A stretch of 23,224 bases of DNA. Origin: DAOTUL01 sp034437435 (GTDB taxonomy: Bacteria > Chloroflexota > Anaerolineae > Aggregatilineales > Phototrophicaceae). The notes under the pieces were generated by a model that was not told the DNA's origin, ran no database searches, and saw only the letters and a list, made by a program, of their open reading frames with translations. Each line of letters opens with the position of its first letter. Position 1 is the stretch's first letter. The stretch is from positions 1 to 23,224 of the forward strand of contig CAYQJO010000043.1 in NCBI GenBank assembly GCA_964417785.1. The letters run 5' to 3'. A program made the position numbers and the translations under genes. Shown here piece after piece: positions 15,254-23,189 of the stretch.

Positions 15254-17167
15254 ATGAACAAAAATATCCTTTACTATGGACGACCAGAACCGTTAGAAGA
15301 CCTGATTAAACTCCACGCCGGACCGCTGAACGCGATGTACGATCCGGCCAATGGTGATCTCCGCTACATTCGCCTGGGCGAAAACGAGATTCTGCGCCGG
15401 GTCTATGCTGCGGTGCGCGACCACAACTGGGGGACGGTACCGGGTGTCATCAGCGATGCCCATCTGAATATCAGGGACGACTCGTTCACAATCAGCTACC
15501 GGGTCGACCACAAACAGGGCGACATTGACTTTACCTGGCGCGGCACCCTCACCGGCCAGCCCGACGGCACCATCAACTTCACATTCGATGGCGAGGCGCT
15601 TTCGACCTTCCGCCGCAACCGGGTGGGATTTTGCATCCTGCACCCAATGGACTGCGCCGGACAGGACTGCACTATCGAGCAGGTCGACAGAACACACACC
15701 GACGGCATATTTCCGCAGCACATCTCACCGCACCAACCCTTCAAGCATATCCGGGCCATCACACATGAGGTCATACCCGGCGTACAGGCACGGGTGCTGA
15801 TGGAGGGCGATACCTTCGAGATGGAGGACCAGCGCAACTGGACCGATGCGTCCTATAAAACTTACTGCACACCGCTGGATTTGCCGTTCCCGGTAACGGT
15901 GGAGCGAGGGCAGCGGATCAATCAATCGATCACGATCCAGGTATCGGGCGATGTGCCTCCGGCAGCCGAGACCGAGATCCGTCCGGTGATTACCATCAAG
16001 ACAGCAGCCACACCGCTGCCGCGCATCGGCCTGGGCATGACCCACCGGACTCTCATGCCAGAAACCATCGAACGGCTGGACAACCTGGGGCTGGCGCACC
16101 TGCGCGTCGATCTGCATTTGAACACACCCGACCTGGAAGCCGTTTTGCGCGAAGCCAACCAGCAAGCCGCCACGCTGAGGATCAAACTGGAAGCGGCACT
16201 GCACCTGACCGACAACGCGGAAAACGAACTCAAGGCACTGCGCCTGCTGCTGGACTCCATTGGTCCCGAAATTGCCCACTGGTTGATCTTCCATGCGGGC
16301 GAAAAATCGACCCGTGCGAAATGGATCGAACTGGCGCGGGAATATCTCGCTGATTACGATCTATCGGCCCGGTTTGGTGGCGGCACGGATGCCTTCTTCA
16401 CCGAGTTGAACCGGGAGCGCCCGCCGGTTAACGCCCTGGATAGGGTGGTCTATTCGCTCAATCCGCAGGTCCACGCCTTCCAGAATATCGATCTGGTCGA
16501 GACGCTGGCCGCGCAGGCCACGACCGTCGAAAGTGCAAGAGCGTTCAGCGGCGATCTACCGGTTGTCGTCAGTCCGATCACGCTCAGGATGCGCTGGAAT
16601 CCCAACATGACCGGTCCGCAGCCAGAGACACCACCAGGCAAACTACCGCCGCAGGTAGATGTCCGCCAGATGTCGCTTCTCGGCGCGGCATGGACCCTGG
16701 GCAGCATCAAGTATCTGTCTGAGAGCGGCGCTCACAGCCTGACCTATTACGAGACAATCGGCTGGCGAGGGGTGATGGAATATGCCGAAGGCAGTCCCGA
16801 CGAGTTCCCCTCGATACCGGGCGGCGTTTACCCGCTGTATCACGTTCTGGCGGATGTAGGCGAGTTCGCCGGGGGCGAGGTGGTAACCAGCGAGTCCAGT
16901 CAGCCGTTGGTGGTCGATGCGCTGGTCCTGCGCGATGGTGGACGCACGCGGGTGCTGGTAGCGAACATGACCCATAAACCGCAGACCGTCACCGTGAACA
17001 ACATCAACGGACGCACAGCGGTAAAAACGCTGGACGAAACCAATGCCGAAGCCGCCATGCGTGCGCCTGATGCCTTCCGGGCAGATGAGACCACCGTGCA
17101 GAATGTCGATGGCAGCCTGGCTCTGGAACTGAAACCTTATGCAATCGCACGAATCGACAGCGCATAG
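15254..17167 (+). CDS. apnL: D-apionate lactonase-like protein
   Basis: A 637-residue protein without signal peptide or membrane segments. A beta-rich N-terminal region includes GDLRYIRLGENEILRRVYAA, VRDHNWGTVPG and, at residues 183-204, MEGDTFEMEDQRNWTDASYK. It is followed by a TIM-barrel-like middle (IGLGMTHRTL, LAHLRVDLHLNTPDLEAVL, VVSPITLRMRWNPNMTGP) and a small C-terminal beta domain (RTRVLVANMTHKPQTVTV). This order and these motifs match the ApnL family as I remember it, which hydrolyses D-apionolactone to D-apionate; about 630 residues is the usual size. Catalytic residues are not known to me. It sits 6 bases after the OiaC-like gene and 36 bases before the ApnO-like gene, exactly the expected partners. 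Without that context I would have called it an uncharacterised glycoside-hydrolase-like protein. Confidence 0.75.
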   Translation: MNKNILYYGRPEPLEDLIKLHAGPLNAMYDPANGDLRYIRLGENEILRRVYAAVRDHNWGTVPGVISDAHLNIRDDSFTISYRVDHKQGDIDFTWRGTLTGQPDGTINFTFDGEALSTFRRNRVGFCILHPMDCAGQDCTIEQVDRTHTDGIFPQHISPHQPFKHIRAITHEVIPGVQARVLMEGDTFEMEDQRNWTDASYKTYCTPLDLPFPVTVERGQRINQSITIQVSGDVPPAAETEIRPVITIKTAATPLPRIGLGMTHRTLMPETIERLDNLGLAHLRVDLHLNTPDLEAVLREANQQAATLRIKLEAALHLTDNAENELKALRLLLDSIGPEIAHWLIFHAGEKSTRAKWIELAREYLADYDLSARFGGGTDAFFTELNRERPPVNALDRVVYSLNPQVHAFQNIDLVETLAAQATTVESARAFSGDLPVVVSPITLRMRWNPNMTGPQPETPPGKLPPQVDVRQMSLLGAAWTLGSIKYLSESGAHSLTYYETIGWRGVMEYAEGSPDEFPSIPGGVYPLYHVLADVGEFAGGEVVTSESSQPLVVDALVLRDGGRTRVLVANMTHKPQTVTVNNINGRTAVKTLDETNAEAAMRAPDAFRADETTVQNVDGSLALELKPYAIARIDSA

Positions 17168-17203
17168 ACTAAAACGCACATCATAAAGAAAGGTGAATAA
17201 ACA

Positions 17204-17916
17204 ATGACAGTTAAAGTTGCATTGATGGGTGCTGGTGGCAAAATGGGTATGCGCATCACCAACAACATCAAGGATTTGCCCAAATACGACGTTGCCTATG
17301 TCGAAGTCAGCGAGGCCGGCATCAACAATCTGAAGGAGATCGGCGTGGATGTCACGCCGGAAGGCACGGCCCTGGACTCCGCCGAGATCGTTGTCCTGGC
17401 GCTGCCCGACCGGTTGATCGGCAAAATCACCGAGGCGATGGTGCCGAAACTCAATCCCGGCACCATGATCGTCGGATTGGACCCGGCAGCCGCCTACGCC
17501 GAAGTCATGCCGATCCGTGACGACATCACCTACTTCGTCACCCATCCCTGCCATCCACCGCTGTTCAGCGGCGACAACGATGAGAAGAAGATGACGGACT
17601 GGTTCGGCGGCGTCTATGCCAGCCAGCATATCGTCTGCGCCCTGCATCATGGTCCCGAAGATCATTATGCTAAAGGCGAAGAACTGGCAATCGACATGTA
17701 CGGCAACAGCACCGGCCCCGTGATTAAATCCCACCGTATCACGGTGGAGCAGATGGCGCTGCTGGAACCGGCCCTGGTGGAGACCTTCTCAGCGGCCCTG
17801 CTGACAGCAGTCTATGAGGGCTTCGAGCAAATCGTTGAGATGGGTGTCCCCAAAGAGGCAGCCTGGGAGTTCCTCATGGGCCACCTGCGCACCGAACTGG
17901 CGATTGTCTTCGGTTT
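17204..17916 (+). CDS. apnO: D-apionate oxidoisomerase-like protein, 3' end lost in gap
   Basis: The first 237 residues of an NAD-dependent dehydrogenase related to 6-phosphogluconate dehydrogenases. The Rossmann motif is VALMGAGGKMGMRI at residues 5-18. It is followed by VVLALPDRLIG, YFVTHPCHPPLFSGDNDEKK and the helical C-terminal domain (VETFSAALLTAVYEGFEQIV, MGHLRTELAIVFGF). The THPCHPP stretch and the PGDH_C-type C-terminal domain are, to my memory, typical of ApnO, which converts D-apionate to 3-oxo-isoapionate using NAD+. AGAAAGGTG precedes the ATG by about 8 bases. The coding sequence runs into the 100 N at 17917; relatives continue for perhaps 40-50 more residues. The frame appears continuous with the next gene only because 100 N happens to keep the phase. 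Confidence 0.75.
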
Positions 17917-18016
17917 NNNNNNNNNNNNNNNNNNNNNNNNNNNNNNNNNNNNNNNNNNNNNNNNNNNNNNNNNNNNNNNNNNNNNNNNNNNNNNNNNNNN
18001 NNNNNNNNNNNNNNNN
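17917..18016. other. Assembly gap of 100 N inside the apiose operon
   Basis: A nominal 100-base gap. On its left a 6PGDH-like protein lacks its last part; on its right a Gfo/Idh/MocA protein lacks its whole N-terminal Rossmann domain (about 110-120 residues). The missing DNA must therefore be several hundred bases, more than the 100 shown, and could even hold a further gene. Confidence 0.95.
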
Positions 18017-18730
18017 GAAGCCGAAGAGATGGTCGCTTTCTGCCGCGCGAAAGACGTCAAACTGCTCATCAACGAGAACTTTCGCTGGCAAACACCGATC
18101 CGCCAGGTTAAGATCATCATGGACGAAGGTCGCATCGGGACTCCATTTCGTGCAAGGATTAACTTCACCAGCAGCTTCCCGGTGTTCGATAATCAACCCT
18201 TCCTCAAAGACCTGGAACATTTCTTATTGACCGACGTCGGCAGTCATATCCTGGATGTGAGCCGTTTTCTGTTCGGTGAGGCATCCAGCCTGTACTGCAC
18301 CACCAAACGGATTCACCCGGACATCAAAGGCGAGGATGTCGCTACCGTTGTGATGCGGATGGGCGAGCAGGACACAACCGTGATGTGCGAGATGAGCTAT
18401 GCCACCCGCAGTGAGATCGAGCGCTTCCCGGAGACATTCATCTATGTCGAAGGTGATAAAGGCTTTCTCGAACTGGGTCCGGATTTCTGGATTCGAGAGA
18501 CAACCGAACAAGGTACCCTGTCGAAACGGTACCCGCCGCCGCGCTATGCCTGGGCTGATCCGGCTTACGATGTCGTCCATTCCAGCATCGTACCGGCCCA
18601 GGACGATCTGGCCCGCGATTTAGAAGGCAAGCTGGACGCAGAGACCAGCGGCGAAGATAATATCAAGACGGTCCGGCTGGTTTTCAACAGCTACGTATCG
18701 GCTGCTCAGAACCAGGCCACTCATTTTTAG
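18017..18730 (+). CDS. apsD: Gfo/Idh/MocA dehydrogenase, probable D-apiose dehydrogenase, 5' end lost in gap
   Basis: The last 237 residues of an NAD(P)-dependent sugar dehydrogenase. The preserved part starts in the helix before the LLINENFRWQTPIRQVKIIM segment and contains the C-terminal alpha/beta domain: EHFLLTDVGSHILDVSRFLFGE with the conserved D-x3-H, then IKGEDVATVVMRMG, SYATRSEIERFPETFIYVEG and SGEDNIKTVRLV. The missing N-terminal Rossmann domain should lie in the gap. Gfo/Idh/MocA enzymes oxidise many sugars, so family alone does not give the substrate. ENFRWQ, the GED segment and the FPET segment agree with my memory of ApsD, and neighbours encoding ApnL- and ApnO-like proteins make D-apiose the best guess. 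Its product, apionolactone, is the ApnL substrate. It ends 50 bases before the GntR gene. Confidence 0.7.
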   Translation, partial: EAEEMVAFCRAKDVKLLINENFRWQTPIRQVKIIMDEGRIGTPFRARINFTSSFPVFDNQPFLKDLEHFLLTDVGSHILDVSRFLFGEASSLYCTTKRIHPDIKGEDVATVVMRMGEQDTTVMCEMSYATRSEIERFPETFIYVEGDKGFLELGPDFWIRETTEQGTLSKRYPPPRYAWADPAYDVVHSSIVPAQDDLARDLEGKLDAETSGEDNIKTVRLVFNSYVSAAQNQATHF

Positions 18731-18740
18731 TCCATATGTC

Positions 18741-18766
18741 GGTCCCGTTCTGTTGTGGGCGGGACC
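18741..18766. other. Hairpin between apsD and the GntR gene
   Basis: GGTCCCG (18741-18747) pairs with CGGGACC (18760-18766) around a 12-base loop. There is no T tract on either strand, so it is not a standard intrinsic terminator. It may trim or stabilise the operon mRNA and lower expression of the regulator, or be a relic of the dispersed palindromic repeats. Confidence 0.4.
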
Positions 18767-18780
18767 ATTGAAAAGCGCCT

Positions 18781-19425
18781 ATGACTGACTTTACACGCAA
18801 GCCACTGCTCCGCGATCAGGCTTATGACCGGCTGAAAGAGTTGATTTTGAACGGCACCATTCCGCCGGGGACGTTTCTCTCTGAGCGCCAGCTTTCCGAT
18901 CAACTTGGCATGAGCAAAACCCCGATACGTACCGCTCTGGAACGACTGGAAATTGACGGACTGGTTTCCATCTCTCCGCGCCAGGGTATCCTGGTGCGTG
19001 AACTCCCGCTCCAGGAAATCTTCGATCATTACGATATGCGCATCGCGTTAGAAACCTTCGTCGTGCGCCAGATCGCCGGTCGGTTGAGCGCATCACAGAT
19101 CGACACTTTGCGGGCCAATCTGGCGGTCCAGGAAGAGACGATCAGCCAGGGCGATGTCGAACACCATATCCAGGCCGATATTGCGTTTCATATGCTGCTG
19201 TGTGAGTTCCTGGAAAACCGTGAGATCATCCGTGTGCTGGAACATCAACGCGCAATTCTGCATCGCGTCATCGCCCACCACTACGAACGCAACCTGGATC
19301 GCATGCCGGTCAGCTATGCTGAACACCAGGAGATTGTCGCAGCATTGGCAGCCGGTGATGGTGAACAGTCAGCCCGGACGATGGAAACACACTTGCGCAC
19401 CGGCAAGCAACTGCTCATTTCGTAA
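18781..19425 (+). CDS. GntR-family (FadR/FCD subgroup) transcriptional regulator
   Basis: A 214-residue repressor-type regulator. The winged helix-turn-helix occupies roughly residues 10-75: QAYDRLKELILNGTIPPG, FLSERQLSDQLGMSKTPIRT, ALERLEIDGLVSISPRQG. The C-terminal helical FCD domain carries probable metal or ligand residues in ADIAFHMLL, YAEHQEIVAAL and METHLRTG. Length and layout are normal. The ATG at 18781 has only a weak ribosome site (GAAAAG), consistent with low expression. It is the last gene of the apiose operon, 50 bases after the dehydrogenase, and the 10-bp inverted repeat at 14400-14428 over the operon start is its most likely operator. The effector may be apiose or an oxidation product; this is inferred from context only. 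Confidence 0.9.
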   Translation: MTDFTRKPLLRDQAYDRLKELILNGTIPPGTFLSERQLSDQLGMSKTPIRTALERLEIDGLVSISPRQGILVRELPLQEIFDHYDMRIALETFVVRQIAGRLSASQIDTLRANLAVQEETISQGDVEHHIQADIAFHMLLCEFLENREIIRVLEHQRAILHRVIAHHYERNLDRMPVSYAEHQEIVAALAAGDGEQSARTMETHLRTGKQLLIS

Positions 19426-19441
19426 TATCACCGTAATCTGG

Positions 19442-19470
19442 TTGCAATCAATCACGAATTCGTTTACAAT
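19442..19470 (+). promoter_or_regulatory. Sigma70 promoter of the toroid-protein gene
   Basis: TTGCAA (19442-19447) and TACAAT (19465-19470) are separated by 17 bases, a near-consensus arrangement. The predicted start near 19477 leaves a leader of about 23 bases before the ATG at 19500, so this gene has its own transcript, separate from the apiose operon. Confidence 0.7.
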
Positions 19471-19499
19471 CCGAACAAATGTGTAGAAAGCAGGTCGCT

Positions 19500-20387
19500 A
19501 TGATTGATCCCGGCATCCAGGAAAAAGCTGCGATATTCATCAAATCTCATGCCCGTCCCTTAGAGCAGGCGCTTTATGCCTATCATTTTGAAGATGACTC
19601 AATGGATGTTGTTCTGGACGAACTGGCAAAATTTCAGAATGACGATGGTGGTTTCGGTCATGGACTCGAACCGGATTTGCGCTACAGCGGGTCATCTGTT
19701 CTTGCCACCACCGTCGCGCTGCAAAAGCTGGCATCTATCAACGCTGGCGGCGACCATCCGATGGTCAAACGCGCCATGTTTTACCTGATGCACACCTATG
19801 AAGCGGGCAGCGTCGTGTGGCCGATTATCCCGCAGAAAGCCAAGAGCGAACCTCATGCTCCCTGGTGGCGTTATGATCCGGACCTGTCGAAATATCTCCT
19901 CAATCCGCGTGCTGAAATTGCCGGTTATATGTTACGCTGCGGCAAGGTGGTACCGGAACAACTCCGCGATGGAGTTACAGGGTCGGTGTTGAAGCACCTG
20001 GAAGAGATCGATGGCATTGAAATGCACGAACTGCTGTGCTGTGTGCGCATGGTGGAATATCTGCCGGAGGATTTGAAAGCACAGGCAGCGGCTCGTCTGG
20101 AACCGTTGATTCTGGAAACGGTTGCCACATCCGGTTGGGAAGGTTATGTGTTAAAGCCTATCCAGGTGGCTCCCAGACCGGACGCGACCTTTGCCGGTCT
20201 GCTGGATCATGTGCTGCAAGCCAACCTGGATTATGAAATCACGCAGCAGAGCGATAATGGGGCCTGGTCGCCACCATGGTCCTGGGGAGACGATTACCCG
20301 GAGGCATGGGTGCAGGCCAGACGCGAATGGCAGGGCGTGCTTACCCTGGATATGCTCCTGACGATGCGGGCCTATGGGCGGTTGTAG
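19500..20387 (+). CDS. Alpha/alpha-toroid (prenyltransferase/squalene-oxidase repeat) protein of unknown function
   Basis: A 295-residue, apparently soluble protein. The QW-type repeat signature is visible as QNDDGGFGHGLEPDLR at residues 46-61, with a related SDNGAWSPPWSWG near residue 252, and the LATTVALQKL helix pattern in between. These features place it in the terpenoid cyclase/protein prenyltransferase alpha-alpha toroid fold. No DxDD or DxxDD cyclase motif was seen, so it is probably not a terpene cyclase, and no partner gene explains it. The ATG at 19500 has CAGG 5 bases upstream. An in-frame ATG at 19479 is only 9 bases after the -10 box and would need a leaderless message. A good promoter precedes it. 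Its last 47 bases overlap the convergent GT39-like gene. Confidence 0.7.
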   Translation: MIDPGIQEKAAIFIKSHARPLEQALYAYHFEDDSMDVVLDELAKFQNDDGGFGHGLEPDLRYSGSSVLATTVALQKLASINAGGDHPMVKRAMFYLMHTYEAGSVVWPIIPQKAKSEPHAPWWRYDPDLSKYLLNPRAEIAGYMLRCGKVVPEQLRDGVTGSVLKHLEEIDGIEMHELLCCVRMVEYLPEDLKAQAAARLEPLILETVATSGWEGYVLKPIQVAPRPDATFAGLLDHVLQANLDYEITQQSDNGAWSPPWSWGDDYPEAWVQARREWQGVLTLDMLLTMRAYGRL

Positions 20388-21939
20388 CCGGTAGCTGGTA
20401 TTCGAGCAGTTGAATCCCCAGGTATACCCGGTGGTCCACCATCTCGGCGTTCACATTGTCCGCCAGGAACGTATTGAGTTCGTCAATGCGTGCCTCGGCA
20501 GATGAATAATCCCGCAAGATAAGCCACATCCGGTCACGGCCAGTGACACACTCCGTGAAGTCTGCTGTCGCTGCATCATCATCGCGCATATCATCATAAA
20601 GCGTGCAGCGCGGTAGATCACCATCGTAGTAAATATTCAGCGGCTCGTTGAAGTGCGCCATGAACTGATTCTGGCGATCCTTGCCCTGTTCTACATTGGC
20701 AACTACCACATCATTGGCTTCTTCATGCGTCTCAATATAGGCGATTAATTCGCGCCATTCCTCTTTGGTTGGCTCACTGTAATAGATGAGCAGGCCGGTT
20801 CCCATAAAGGCGATCAGCGCCCCGAAACTGGCATATAACGGCACCAGATGGCGGAATGTGACCAGCCCCAGCGCCAGCAGCAGATAGAACCCCGGTGCAG
20901 AAGCGATGACGTAGCGATGAAGATACATCGGTCCCAGGACAAATTCGAGGAAGAAGGGGGTGAACATGGGAAAGAAGAACCATGTCAGCGCCAGCCAGGT
21001 CGCGTCGGTCTGTTTGGTGAACAGATCGCTGACCTCGCGGGTCGTCTGCCCGATCCCCTGTGTCCATTCCTGGCGGCGGCGGGAGATGAAATACAGCGTC
21101 CCGCCGACCAGAATCAACGCGGCCAGACCGATTGGCACGATATGCAGATAATCGAAGTTATAGGCAATATACTTGACGACAGTATGGAAGGGCGTGGTGT
21201 TGGCTCGGTTGGCGATAAACTCGGAACCACCCAGTCCTTCTTCACTGCCGCCGGTGCCGAGAATACCAGGCAAAATGTGAACCGCCAGATGTGGCATGAT
21301 CGCGATGACGATTCCCACCTGACTGATGAACCAGGGAAGCCGCAAATCTTTATAGCGTCCCCAGCGCAGCAGGAAGAAGATGCCCTGCCCCACAAACACG
21401 AACAGGCCATAAACATGTGTGTAATAGACCAGCGCACTCGCCACCACATACGGGATAAAGAACCAGCGCTTACCGGTCCATAAAGTCTGAACCAGGAAGT
21501 AGTAGGAGAGCAGGCTGGTGAATAACAGCATGCTGTAATAGCGGTAATCCTGGGAGTGGTGGATAAGGAAACCGGAGAGGATTGCCAGAACGGTTGCCAT
21601 GATGGCCGTACGCCGGTCAAAAATTTGCTCGGCAATCAAATAGAAAAAGAAGATTGCACCGGCTCCCAACACCGCTGGCAGAGAGCGTACACCGGCCTCG
21701 TCAAAGCCGAAGATGTCGCCCCAGACACTACCCACCAGCACCATCAAGGGCGGTCGCCCACCGTCGAGAGTCTTCTCCATTTCCTCCGGTACAGACGTGA
21801 CTTCGACCATAATGAATTCATCAAACCAGAAGCTCTCGGTTCCCAGGTCCCAGAAACGCAGAACCAGAGCCAGCAGCGCAAATCCCAGGGCGATAACGAC
21901 GGGATTGATCCGTGTTGTTTCCTTTGTCAATTCGCTCAT
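20341..21939 (-). CDS. GT39/ArnT-like membrane glycosyltransferase
   Basis: A 532-residue polytopic GT-C-type protein with about 11-12 hydrophobic segments in the first ~400 residues and a soluble C-terminal part of ~130 residues. After the first membrane helix comes ESFWFDEF (WFDE at 38-41), the conserved acidic catalytic site of the dolichyl/undecaprenyl-phosphate-sugar mannosyltransferase family (PMT_2), then GGRPPLMVL and HHSQDYRYYSMLL. Such enzymes use a polyprenyl-phosphate sugar donor on the outer face of the membrane. GGAAAG lies 9 bases before the ATG, and that ATG overlaps the stop of the upstream GT4-like gene as ATGA, so translation is coupled. The acceptor (lipid, protein or glycan) is unknown. 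The 3' end overlaps the toroid-protein gene by 47 bases. Confidence 0.87.
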   Translation of the reverse strand: MSELTKETTRINPVVIALGFALLALVLRFWDLGTESFWFDEFIMVEVTSVPEEMEKTLDGGRPPLMVLVGSVWGDIFGFDEAGVRSLPAVLGAGAIFFFYLIAEQIFDRRTAIMATVLAILSGFLIHHSQDYRYYSMLLFTSLLSYYFLVQTLWTGKRWFFIPYVVASALVYYTHVYGLFVFVGQGIFFLLRWGRYKDLRLPWFISQVGIVIAIMPHLAVHILPGILGTGGSEEGLGGSEFIANRANTTPFHTVVKYIAYNFDYLHIVPIGLAALILVGGTLYFISRRRQEWTQGIGQTTREVSDLFTKQTDATWLALTWFFFPMFTPFFLEFVLGPMYLHRYVIASAPGFYLLLALGLVTFRHLVPLYASFGALIAFMGTGLLIYYSEPTKEEWRELIAYIETHEEANDVVVANVEQGKDRQNQFMAHFNEPLNIYYDGDLPRCTLYDDMRDDDAATADFTECVTGRDRMWLILRDYSSAEARIDELNTFLADNVNAEMVDHRVYLGIQLLEYQLPATTAHRPASSGAYPG

Positions 21940-23165
21940 AATATGTGTCTTTCCATAACCTCAGCAAGCTGTGCGGCACGCATATCAAATCCCACACCCT
22001 GAGACGGTTCGCGATTGGGCAGTCGTCCGGCGCGTGCATCATCCCGTATCCGTGTCAGCATCGCGCTGATGTCGTCCGGCTTGTGGCGGCAGATATACTG
22101 GTCGGCGTGATGTTCGCGCAGGATTCGTGCCGCCAGATCATCATCATGATCGGTGACATAGAAAATGGGTTTGTTGGTCGCCAGATACTCGTAGATTTTG
22201 CCCGAAATTTGCTCTGGTACCGGCCATGAGGTCAACAGCAGCACATCGGCATCTTGCTGCATCTGCACAACCTTTGGCTGATTGGCATAGGGGTGTAACG
22301 TCACCTTTTCGGTGACCCCGTACTCCGCCACCGCACCTTCGACATCCATGCGATGGCGGCCAGCTACCGTCCAGTGGACACCCTCGACCCCTGCCAACCC
22401 CTGGAACAGGATATAGGGTTCGCGTGTCAGATAGAAAGAGCCGGGATAGAACAACTTGAGTGGTTCATCCGGAGCCAGGGTACGCGGTTCGGCAGTCCAA
22501 TCATGGCGCAAATGGAAGAAAGACGCCCCCTGGGCGATAACGTGGATGTCGCTATTGTAGATGGGCAAAAAAGCTTCGATGGCACCTTCGGTCGTGACCA
22601 GAAGCGCATCGGCCTGCCGGATCGTTTCCCGTTCGATCACCATCTCAATTGCTTTTTTGATCTTCCCCTGGCCCAGGGTACGCGAGGTAGACCAGGGATC
22701 ACCATAATCAGCGAACCAATGCGGGATATGGCCGTTGCGCCGGAGCGCACTGGCAATGATGTGCGCCCAGATCGGCATACAAAAGCTGATCACCACATCA
22801 TAGGGTTGGGCCTTATTTAACTCAACCGCCCGTCGATAGCCGCCCATCACCCATTCACGCAGAGTCCTCAAGCGACTGCCGCCGCAGGTCGGCACCAGAA
22901 CACGCTGAATATCAATATCGGGATGATCGACCACTTCCAACTGAGCTTCATCGAGAGGATGATCGCAATCCAGAAAATGCGGAGTCAGGACCGTGATATG
23001 ATGCCCTTGCTCTGCCAGATAACGGACGATATTGGCCCAGCGGATGATCGCGGCGTCGCCAATCGGGACGAACTCATAGATTATCAACATGATGCGCTGC
23101 GGTGGCAGCATAGACTGCTTTGTGACGCTCACCTTCGCTTTTCCAATCGCTATGTGTCGTAACAT
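21936..23165 (-). CDS. GT4-like glycosyltransferase
   Basis: A protein of up to 409 residues with the GT-B fold. The first beta strand is RIMLIIYEFVPIGDAAIIRW, a glycine-poor variant of the usual PPIGG-type opening. The C-terminal domain carries LFYPGSFYLTREPY, WTVAGRHRMD, VTLHPYANQPKVVQMQQDADVLLL and the donor-binding ISGKIYEYLATNKPIF with its conserved glutamate. The start is uncertain. The ATG at 23165 is given, but it has no ribosome site; a GTG at 23132 (after GGAAAAGCGAAG) or an ATG at 23111, closer to the first strand, may be the true start. It is the first gene of a minus-strand pair, coupled by ATGA to the GT39-like gene. Substrates are unknown. Confidence 0.85.
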   Translation of the reverse strand: MLRHIAIGKAKVSVTKQSMLPPQRIMLIIYEFVPIGDAAIIRWANIVRYLAEQGHHITVLTPHFLDCDHPLDEAQLEVVDHPDIDIQRVLVPTCGGSRLRTLREWVMGGYRRAVELNKAQPYDVVISFCMPIWAHIIASALRRNGHIPHWFADYGDPWSTSRTLGQGKIKKAIEMVIERETIRQADALLVTTEGAIEAFLPIYNSDIHVIAQGASFFHLRHDWTAEPRTLAPDEPLKLFYPGSFYLTREPYILFQGLAGVEGVHWTVAGRHRMDVEGAVAEYGVTEKVTLHPYANQPKVVQMQQDADVLLLTSWPVPEQISGKIYEYLATNKPIFYVTDHDDDLAARILREHHADQYICRHKPDDISAMLTRIRDDARAGRLPNREPSQGVGFDMRAAQLAEVMERHIL

Positions 23166-23173
23166 TACTATAG

Positions 23174-23189
23174 TAGTGCGAAAGCACTA
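23174..23189. other. Small GAAA-tetraloop hairpin in the upstream region
   Basis: TAGTGC (23174-23179) and GCACTA (23184-23189) flank GAAA. It lies 9 bases upstream of the earliest possible start of the minus-strand GT4-like gene, in the last 59 bases of the window, where no gene or clear promoter is visible. It may be part of a leader or an operator half. Confidence 0.3.

Noticed and set aside
16643..17734. Minus-strand open frame of 363 codons across the apnL/apnO junction
   Set aside because: It runs opposite two real genes and the spacer between them, with a composition typical of reverse-strand translation.
19479..19499. Upstream ATG for the toroid-protein gene, implying a leaderless message
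   Set aside because: The ATG at 19500 has a CAGG ribosome site and lies at a normal distance from the promoter; leaderless translation is possible but not needed.
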